The position numbers and the translations under genes were made by a program. Below are positions 26,583-32,856 of a DNA stretch of 64,000 nt, one piece after another. Location: NCBI RefSeq assembly GCF_002795865.1, contig NZ_CP024920.1, positions 372,001-436,000 on the forward strand, given 5' to 3'. Below the pieces are notes generated by a model, which worked only from the letters and a program-made list of their open reading frames with translations, searched no databases and was not told the DNA's origin. This DNA comes from Qipengyuania seohaensis. GTDB lineage: Bacteria; Pseudomonadota; Alphaproteobacteria; Sphingomonadales; Sphingomonadaceae. Position 1 is the stretch's first letter, and each line of letters opens with the position of its first letter.

Positions 26583-26761
26583 TGGTCTCGGGGTAGGTAC
26601 GCACGAAAAGCGGATGCTCGATCTAGCAATGGCGGTGATATGCCGCTTCGAAGACTTTCGGTGTTGTTCTCGTTCTTGTAGCAAAGGCAGCGCCTGTCCG
26701 GTTTTGCGAACGAGATCCCGGACACATGCGACGCAGGAACACTATTTGGATTAGGACCGCA

Positions 26762-27838
26762 ATGCTCGATCAACATGAGCTTTTCCGATCGGTTGATGAT
26801 CAAACCGTCCCAGAAAACAAAGAGCCCAACGGGCTCACTATTCACGTTGAAGGGACTGTATTGGAAACGACAGAGGTTTTTGCTGCATACTGGCGTTTCG
26901 CGGCCGAACGGCAGCGCATGTTCTTGAAGAGGCTGAAAGGCGTTAATGACCCAGCGCTGACTGACGACCCTGTACTATTCACCTATCGCTTCACAAACTC
27001 CTACCGTGCCTCTGACCGAGTGAGCCAATTCCTCCTGCGCAATGTGATATCGGTTTACCGGCAGCAGTGGACTGACGAAGACATCTTCTATCGAGTGCTC
27101 TTGTTCAAGTTGTTCAACAAGATCGATACTTGGGAGGCGCTTGAGCGTGAGTTCGGAGAGCTAACTTGGGAGCGACATAACTTTGACAAGTTCGACTCCT
27201 TCCTCTCGCGTCGCCAAGCCTCGCAAAAGCGCAACTACTCGGCTGCGTACATTATGCCTTCTGCGGGGTCGACGTTCGGACACAAGAGCAAACACGCAAA
27301 TCATTTGCGCCTTCTGGAATGGATGGTCGCAGAGGATTATCCAAGACGCCTTCGGAATTGTAGAAACATGGGAGATGCCTATGATCTCATGATCTCAGCC
27401 CCTTCACTGGGCCCGTTCCTAGCCTACCAGTTTGTGACGGACATCAACTATTCCACGCTGACGTCGTTCTCCGAGATGGAGTTTGTCAAGGCTGGTCCTG
27501 GAGCACTGGACGGGATCGCGAAGTGTTTCAAATCGACCGATGGAGTTCCTTCCGAAGCCATAATCAAGCATATGGCTCTGTACCAAGATCGTTACTTTGA
27601 GATTTTCGAAATCGATTTCCCGTCACTTTGGGGCAGGCCGCTTCAGCTAATTGATTGCCAAAACCTTTTTTGCGAGATTTCTAAGTATGCGAGGGTCGCG
27701 TTTCCTAAAGTGAATGGCAGCTCGGGAAGAACCCGCATCAAGCAGAAGTTTGCTCCTGCAGGTCGGCTCCCGCTTCCGTTCTACCCGCCCGATTGGGGTC
27801 TAAACGAGAAGATTAGTGCCGAGCTTGAAGAGGTGTGA
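26762..27838 (+). CDS. alpha-glutamyl/putrescinyl-thymine pyrophosphorylase / hmdU-kinase helical-domain protein
   Basis: 358 residues from ATG at 26762 (AGGA ribosome site; an in-frame ATG lies 12 codons earlier). The core LFTYRFTNSYRASDRVSQFL, RVLLFKLFNKIDTWEALE and LAYQFVTDINYSTL is the helical domain I recognise from the thymine hypermodification clade (HMUDK_hel / aGPT-PPlase), known from phages with hypermodified thymine and scattered bacterial operons. The proteins act on 5-hydroxymethyl-dU-derived bases in DNA or on nucleotides. It converges on, and overlaps by 26 bases, the MazG gene of the next operon. GC content drops visibly here. The exact chemistry is unknown. Confidence 0.75.
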   Translation: MLDQHELFRSVDDQTVPENKEPNGLTIHVEGTVLETTEVFAAYWRFAAERQRMFLKRLKGVNDPALTDDPVLFTYRFTNSYRASDRVSQFLLRNVISVYRQQWTDEDIFYRVLLFKLFNKIDTWEALEREFGELTWERHNFDKFDSFLSRRQASQKRNYSAAYIMPSAGSTFGHKSKHANHLRLLEWMVAEDYPRRLRNCRNMGDAYDLMISAPSLGPFLAYQFVTDINYSTLTSFSEMEFVKAGPGALDGIAKCFKSTDGVPSEAIIKHMALYQDRYFEIFEIDFPSLWGRPLQLIDCQNLFCEISKYARVAFPKVNGSSGRTRIKQKFAPAGRLPLPFYPPDWGLNEKISAELEEV

Positions 27839-29159
27839 CCGGTTCGCCGGGAGGTGTGAATCTCAAGCGTCGGGCTCCTAGGTCTACTTCAACGAGCCCG
27901 CCCTTATGCTTCTTGAGGAGTTGGAAAACCCGATAGCCTTCGCGAATTGCCAACTCCCATTCCCAATACTTGTTCGCATAGACCTCATGCCCGATCGTCA
28001 GTCCACGGATGGTTTTCAGGAGCGAGAATGGAATTTCTTCGCCTTCGGGAAACAAGGGCCGATCGTAAGGTGATAGATCTTGATGCAAGTGCTTAGCCCG
28101 CTGCGCAGCTTCCCAATGCACGTGCTTGATCACCAGTTCTTCAACTACGGCAGACCGCCCTCCATCCTCATTCTGCTTGGTTTCTGAGCAGTGAGTCCGT
28201 TTGACGTTCATTAGGTCGCGGAGGACCGGTGACCAACCCAAAACGGCCGCATTGGCGAGATGGATTACATCATGAAAGCGGTATCCATCCTGAATTGAAT
28301 ACTGATCGCGCAACGAATTTCCAATTTGTTCCTCGCCCAGATAGATTTCAACGGTGTCGGCGCTGACCGAACGGAATTCAACTTGGAAGACGCGAGGAAG
28401 CTGTTGGTCCACAGGAGCCAGCGTGTCATGCAACGGTGTCGCAACGCCATCATTTCGCCGGGCGTTGGCTTTTTCGATGTTTTCCGATGCGACCTCGTTC
28501 ATGTCGATCTCATAGAGCGAGGCAATGGCACAGAGATGCCATGCAATCTCTCCCAAGACGACGTCGATCGGCCGATCATTCAGTTCCGTATTCAACTCGG
28601 TTTCAAGCTCAGGCAGCAGATCACGCATCAGTTGAGCTGAAAGTTGAGTGAGCACCGCCGCGCACACTTGCAGCAAGGTGTGCTTTTCAGTGCGAGCGGT
28701 CCGGAATGCCAAGACCTGATAATCGCGGAGGGTACGTTGTCGCTTAGATCTGAAGACCCCTGCCTCGTCCAAAAAAGCTTTCACTTCGGAGTCCGACAGC
28801 ACTTCGCGAATTCGTCCGCCACGCTTTGCCTCTTCAGTGACTTCGTTTTCCAGGTGCTTGATGTTCTGGCGGAGTATATCGAGGCTGCTGTCCAGACCTT
28901 CGATCTTGGCGAGGGCGAACGCGTACCACATGGCATCGCCGAGCTCTTCCTCGAGTTCGGCTTTTGCGAGTGGCGAGGATAGAACACCCCCTTCTTGCAG
29001 CCAATGCTTCTTGATCGCTGAAATCACAGAGCCGAGCTCACTGGCTAGGCCGAAGATCGCAATCTCTCTGGGATTTGCCCTCAACTGCTTCTCAGCATCG
29101 TCTGTGCTCGAAAACTGATTGGTCTCTGAGACCGACTTTGCATACCGCTCAATCAACAT
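27813..29159 (-). CDS. tandem MazG-like nucleotide pyrophosphohydrolase with MazG_C-type domain
   Basis: 448 residues. The first MazG-like domain (about 30-110) has ELGSVISAIKKH and EEELGDAMWYAFALA, keeping the acidic metal ligands. A second MazG-like half (about 145-235) has VLGEIAWHLCAIASLYEIDM and NIEKANARR, but the expected LGD is changed to LGEIA, so it may be degenerate. The C-terminal part carries YRFHDVIHLANAAVLGWSPV, the signature I associate with MazG_C. It should hydrolyse a (possibly modified) NTP or dNTP to the monophosphate. Its start overlaps the Nmad2 stop by 7 bases. It is the third gene of a minus-strand operon. Confidence 0.8.
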   Translation of the reverse strand: MLIERYAKSVSETNQFSSTDDAEKQLRANPREIAIFGLASELGSVISAIKKHWLQEGGVLSSPLAKAELEEELGDAMWYAFALAKIEGLDSSLDILRQNIKHLENEVTEEAKRGGRIREVLSDSEVKAFLDEAGVFRSKRQRTLRDYQVLAFRTARTEKHTLLQVCAAVLTQLSAQLMRDLLPELETELNTELNDRPIDVVLGEIAWHLCAIASLYEIDMNEVASENIEKANARRNDGVATPLHDTLAPVDQQLPRVFQVEFRSVSADTVEIYLGEEQIGNSLRDQYSIQDGYRFHDVIHLANAAVLGWSPVLRDLMNVKRTHCSETKQNEDGGRSAVVEELVIKHVHWEAAQRAKHLHQDLSPYDRPLFPEGEEIPFSLLKTIRGLTIGHEVYANKYWEWELAIREGYRVFQLLKKHKGGLVEVDLGARRLRFTPPGEPVTPLQARH

Positions 29160-29818
29160 GTCACGGGCTTCCGATCTAAAAGCATCCGCACCTTTTTATC
29201 CCGTGACCAATCAGCCGGATCATGGATCAGACCACGATCTGGAATACCTTGAAGCCAGGCGATGAAAGCTTCCTTTTTTGCCTCACAATCGACGTTATAG
29301 ATTTGTCCGCGGCCTCGACGAACGAACTCTTTAAATTCATTGGGCGGGCGAGGTCCTTTGGCGCCCCAGTACGCATACTCTCGCCCAATAAGCACCCGAT
29401 CCGTTCTGTCTGTGTCGCGTTTTAGATTCCCACCACCATGCAGGCTATTCTCGTCACTGTGGAAGGAATGTTCTTGTATCCACTGACCAGTCGCTTCGTC
29501 ATGGTGATAGATATTGTCGCCAAAGTTTAGCATCAGAGAGCCGCCCGTTCGCGGACGCTTTTTTTCGAACTCCGGTTCGTCCCAATAGTCATCGTAGCTC
29601 ATGATTTCATCGACCATCATCCAGTAGATGATCTGGCCGCTAAGATCGTATTTGGCAGGGCCATAGCCGACGATCACATCACCGAGTTCAGCGCCCTTTC
29701 GGATGACCGGCTTGCAACACGCCAGCGTACAGACGTTGAAAAACGGATTAGGGGCGAAACCCTTGTCGTGGTCGATGACGTACCGGTACAGGCGCCGTGG
29801 TCGCTTATTCGCACTCAT
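29153..29818 (-). CDS. Nmad2 (nucleotide modification-associated domain 2) protein
   Basis: 221 residues from ATG at 29818; the longer frame from 29896 overruns the upstream gene. Diagnostic stretches are YVIDHDKGFAPNPFFNVCTL, CCKPVIRKGAELGDVIVGYG, DDYWDEPEFEKKRP, FGDNIYHH and DRVLIGREYAYWG. This is the Nmad2 family, linked by gene neighbourhood to modified-nucleotide systems in phages and bacteria. Its biochemistry is not established; a nucleotide-sensing or processing fold is the usual view. It overlaps the upstream gene by 14 bases and the MazG gene by 7. Confidence 0.75.
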   Translation of the reverse strand: MSANKRPRRLYRYVIDHDKGFAPNPFFNVCTLACCKPVIRKGAELGDVIVGYGPAKYDLSGQIIYWMMVDEIMSYDDYWDEPEFEKKRPRTGGSLMLNFGDNIYHHDEATGQWIQEHSFHSDENSLHGGGNLKRDTDRTDRVLIGREYAYWGAKGPRPPNEFKEFVRRGRGQIYNVDCEAKKEAFIAWLQGIPDRGLIHDPADWSRDKKVRMLLDRKPVTC

Positions 29819-30251
29819 TGGGCTCAACCTCATTTGGGTCTGCTTTTTCACCATCGGGCGTAAGGAAGGCATGCTCACAGTCAGAGCCCAGTTCATCTTT
29901 CAGCTTTTGGGGGTCCCATGGAATTTGGGCCGTGCTGTACTTCGCCGCCGCCGGATGAATTCCGGTTTGAGCCTGGCCAGGAGCCCATAATCCAACAATG
30001 TTGCAGACACCCTCCTGAGCTGCGGCAAACGCAGTTTCGTTCAGTAGGTTGCTGACTTCATTGCTATCCGCCAAAATAAGGACAGCAGCATCGCGCTCGG
30101 TCATCGTGGCGAGATCGTCTGCACCAGTGACAATCTTTACCGTCGCAAGATCAATCTCGGCTGCGGACAATACCTGGAGGATGTCTGTATCAGTTAGCTT
30201 TCCATTCTCTGCTTGCGCCACAAATATGCGACGCTGATCGTTCTGGCTCAT
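29805..30251 (-). CDS. unrecognised alpha/beta protein, first gene of the MazG/Nmad2 operon
   Basis: 148 residues. The pattern RRIFVAQAENG, AAVLILADSNEVSNLLNETA, FAAAQEGVCNIVGLWAPG then LKDELG looks like a small Rossmann-like alpha/beta fold. The middle is loosely reminiscent of TIR-like or nucleoside-deoxyribosyltransferase-like proteins, where an Asn/Glu lies near the base of a helix. The C-terminal tail is acidic. I cannot assign a family. Its overlap with Nmad2, and shared operon with MazG, tie it to nucleotide metabolism or an immune-type sensor role; this is inference. Confidence 0.6.
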   Translation of the reverse strand: MSQNDQRRIFVAQAENGKLTDTDILQVLSAAEIDLATVKIVTGADDLATMTERDAAVLILADSNEVSNLLNETAFAAAQEGVCNIVGLWAPGQAQTGIHPAAAKYSTAQIPWDPQKLKDELGSDCEHAFLTPDGEKADPNEVEPNECE

Positions 30252-30391
30252 CGTGTAAGCCTCCTCATCGCGCCGTAGTGTGGTGTTGCCAGTTCGTTAC
30301 GAACGAGATAACGCGAGCGTGTTCAGGGCAGGTTATCCGAATGGCGTTGTCCCTCCGGGCGGCGCTTGCACCTTCGGGAAATCTGCTTGGC

Positions 30392-30417
30392 AGCGGGGCC
30401 GATTAGTCGGCCCCGCT
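30392..30417. terminator. strong hairpin after the higA-immA gene
   Basis: AGCGGGGCCGA-TTAG-TCGGCCCCGCT is a perfect 11-bp stem with a 4-base loop, six bases beyond the fusion-gene stop codon. There is no clear T-run on either strand, so termination efficiency is uncertain. Confidence 0.55.
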
Positions 30418-30422
30418 TGCCT

Positions 30423-31643
30423 TTATGATGTCTCCTCGAAATGTTGACGGACCTCATTGGTGCCGACGAACTGCGAAAGTAGACGGTAGTTGCCTGTCTC
30501 TCGTCGCACCCGGCCTGCAACGATGGCGGGATGGACATTCACTGACTGTGCGAAGGCCATCACGCGGGACGGTGTAGCTCTCGACAATAAGTCGGCGTCG
30601 GACCATTTTTTTGACGGAATGAGCGCCTCCTGCGCGAGCAGATCCGCTTCCTCTTCAACTGACCAGTCTTCAGAATGGTCGGAGGGGTCTAACTTAAGGT
30701 CATCTATAAAGAAGTCGTGTTCGTCCTTCAGATGTCGCCAGACGTGAACGATTTCGTGAAGAAGGCAAAACCAGAAATTGTCGAGGCGATCGAAACGAAG
30801 ACTGAGACCAATTACTGGAACCTGTTCCTTTGTTCGCATTGCGGCACCGTCGAGGTAAGTTTTTGGCAGGTGTCTAGCGTAAACGACCGCTATGCCCTTT
30901 TGCGCCAACGCTTCGACTGCACGCTTAGGACCGTCCGAAAGGCGGCTCAGAGTAGCCAGGAAGCGGAGGAAGTCCTGGTCGATCGCTCCTTCGCTGTATG
31001 TTGCTGGCAGCGTTTGTTTGCGTGCTTCGGCCAGGACATAAAGGCACCAGGCTTGCAGCGCATATGGGTCCATACTGGCATTTTGGCGTGTGGAGTCGTT
31101 CTTACGGTACAATGCTTGTGGTACTGCCTGCATGCCGCCCGCTTGCTGGAGAAGGCCTGCCATGAGGTCTTCAGCAGATTTCGCAACCTGCTTGTTTGTC
31201 TCCAACCAGCCACGCTTCAGAAGTTCTCTTATAGGGAATCGATCCCACTGTACTTCTCTGGTGGGTTTCTGGAGGTCAGCAACATTTCCATCGCCAATTA
31301 GAACCTCTGCAGGAATTCCCAAATGGGTGTTCAACGCGCGGATCATTTTGAGCGTAAGTGTGCGCTTTCCTGATAGGACCTCGGAAACTTTAGCACGGCT
31401 CCCAATGTAGGGCACCAAATCAGCCTGGCTCAAATTGGATTGTTCCATTCGGAACTGAATAGCCTCGACCGGAGACGGTAGATCAATTGGGTAATGCTCG
31501 TCTTCATAGACCTCGATCAATGTCGAGAGCACGTCCAATTCATCGCGCAATTCGTCGTTTACTGCAGTCGACATTATGTAATCGACGCGCGCAAGAGCAG
31601 CATCGTAATCAGTCTCATTCCGAATTGGACGTACGTTGCTCAT
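30423..31643 (-). CDS. HigA-type antitoxin fused to an ImmA/IrrE metalloprotease
   Basis: 406 residues. An N-terminal HigA/XRE-type helix-turn-helix lies at about 60-120 (RMEQSNLSQADLVPYIGSRA, KVSEVLSGKRTLTLKMIRAL). A C-terminal ImmA/IrrE-like Zn protease has H296-E-I-V-H300 (LLHEIVHVW), and acidic EEEAD near 330 is the likely third ligand. HigA should neutralise the HigB toxin encoded just upstream and repress the promoter; the protease part may cleave a repressor or the antitoxin itself. The start overlaps the higB stop (TAATG). The S24 repressor 4-5 kb away is one possible substrate, but that is speculation. Confidence 0.83.
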   Translation of the reverse strand: MSNVRPIRNETDYDAALARVDYIMSTAVNDELRDELDVLSTLIEVYEDEHYPIDLPSPVEAIQFRMEQSNLSQADLVPYIGSRAKVSEVLSGKRTLTLKMIRALNTHLGIPAEVLIGDGNVADLQKPTREVQWDRFPIRELLKRGWLETNKQVAKSAEDLMAGLLQQAGGMQAVPQALYRKNDSTRQNASMDPYALQAWCLYVLAEARKQTLPATYSEGAIDQDFLRFLATLSRLSDGPKRAVEALAQKGIAVVYARHLPKTYLDGAAMRTKEQVPVIGLSLRFDRLDNFWFCLLHEIVHVWRHLKDEHDFFIDDLKLDPSDHSEDWSVEEEADLLAQEALIPSKKWSDADLLSRATPSRVMAFAQSVNVHPAIVAGRVRRETGNYRLLSQFVGTNEVRQHFEETS

Positions 31644-31936
31644 TAGATCTCCTCCACATCGATCTTGTCGTAGTCGGCATGCGTTCCGACAAATCTGATG
31701 AAGATAATGCCAGCTTGATAATCAATGCGAACAACCAAGCGGTATTTGTTACCTGCGATATTAAAAACCACTCGATTGTTTCCGACGATGCTCGCGTTTC
31801 GATACTGCTCCTTGATGTCAGCTGGCGTTTGCCAGTCCTTGCTCTTTGCTTCGTGATACCAGCTATCAAGCGCAGCCTTCGCACTAGGGTTTGCGTCCCC
31901 AAACTCGCGTAGTGTGCGCCTTGCAATGATTCGCAT
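31643..31936 (-). CDS. higB: HigB-family mRNA-interferase toxin
   Basis: 97 residues with the HigB toxin pattern: MRIIARRTLREF, ALDSWYHEAKSKDWQTPADI, NRVVFNIAGNKYRLVVRIDY, and the C-terminal IRFVGTHADYDKIDVEEI. RelE-fold HigB proteins cut ribosome-bound mRNA. It is the first gene of the pair, in the higB-higA order, with coupled translation to the antitoxin fusion. It likely stabilises the cargo or the element, or acts in abortive infection. Confidence 0.88.
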   Translation of the reverse strand: MRIIARRTLREFGDANPSAKAALDSWYHEAKSKDWQTPADIKEQYRNASIVGNNRVVFNIAGNKYRLVVRIDYQAGIIFIRFVGTHADYDKIDVEEI

Positions 31937-31946
31937 TCACACCCCC

Positions 31947-31993
31947 TATGTACTCATATTGGGAACAATGTCAATCGCTCCCTATTAGGGAGC
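31947..31993 (-). promoter_or_regulatory. higB promoter with palindromic operator
   Basis: On the minus strand, TTGACA (31974-31969) and TACATA (31952-31947) are spaced by 16 bases upstream of higB. Directly upstream is a 17-base palindrome, GCTCCCTATTAGGGAGC (31977-31993). It is a plausible HigA operator. Confidence 0.5.
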
Positions 31994-32094
31994 ATATCAT
32001 ACCTGACTTCAATATGAGCCGGATCGGTAATCGTGCACCGAGGCTCGGCGCCTTTGCAGCCAGCTCCGGTATTTTTCCCCCAGAAAGTCAAATA

Positions 32095-32631
32095 CTAGAC
32101 GATGAGAAGTTCTTGAATTCTTCGATCTATGGCAGCGAGTTCGTTTTGATCGGCGTCGAAAAGACGTATTTCAGCGCTACCGGGGATACGACATCGCGTC
32201 AAAAGAGCATTACGCTGATTGCCTAACTGAACGAATTCTAAGGCCTCCGGCGAAGTCCCGTCCGGAGCAAGAATATTTGGAAGAGGGCATTTTGGATCGT
32301 AAACAGCGGATGGGTCCGGCAGAAACAACATCCGTCTGCGCTGCCCCATTTGAGGGCTGACGTCGATAAGGCCGCCGTTCTTGTTGCGCCAGACCGCGTG
32401 GTGCTCAGCCTCGAAGTATCTGTCCGGAATGTGCCAAATCGCCCAGCCAAAGACTTTGGAGCCACCATTTTTTGCGATTTTTCGATCAACGTTTTCGAAG
32501 CAGAATGATGTCGCGCTTCTTCGAAGTGGAACAGAGATAATGAAGGCCGGTTCATTCGGCGCGATCGAACGGCAAAATTCCAAGATCGAACTAGTTATTG
32601 AACCGGGTACCGTATTTGGAGTTGTTTGCAT
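32095..32631 (-). CDS. conserved protein of unknown function
   Basis: 178 residues from ATG at 32631; a GTG at 32703 is the alternative start. Visible features are VFGWAIWHIPDRYFEAEHHA, VWRNKNGGLIDVSP and an acidic helical C-terminus (ELAAIDRRIQELLIV). The WAIW...EAEHHAVWR...DVSP pattern recurs in small bacterial proteins of unknown role that I cannot name. It sits alone between the HigBA operon and the relaxase gene, in the lower-GC cargo. Confidence 0.55.
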   Translation of the reverse strand: MQTTPNTVPGSITSSILEFCRSIAPNEPAFIISVPLRRSATSFCFENVDRKIAKNGGSKVFGWAIWHIPDRYFEAEHHAVWRNKNGGLIDVSPQMGQRRRMLFLPDPSAVYDPKCPLPNILAPDGTSPEALEFVQLGNQRNALLTRCRIPGSAEIRLFDADQNELAAIDRRIQELLIV

Positions 32632-32772
32632 GCTTTGATGGAGACACTTCAATCCGGATTTCGCTAAATTCGGCTCTTCCCGGCAGATGGCGTGGGTGCG
32701 CACAAATTACCCACGAACAGTCTTCGGTGTCTAGCAGCCGGGCTTACAATCGTCATTTCTGATTTGCGCTCC

Positions 32773-32845
32773 GATGACCGCTTTTAGGCCAGCGCGTGCA
32801 TTGACCTCATGTCCGAAATTGGGGCGCAAGGCGGCCATTCTTGGG
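32773..32845. repeat. dispersed intergenic repeat, copy 2 (compound)
   Basis: GATGACCGCTTTTAGGCC at 32773-32790 and CCGAAATTGGGGCGCAAGGC then GGCCATTC at 32816-32839 resemble the strings at 41015-41085. It lies just beyond the relaxase stop codon. Confidence 0.45.
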
Positions 32846-32856
32846 CCACCATCTCG

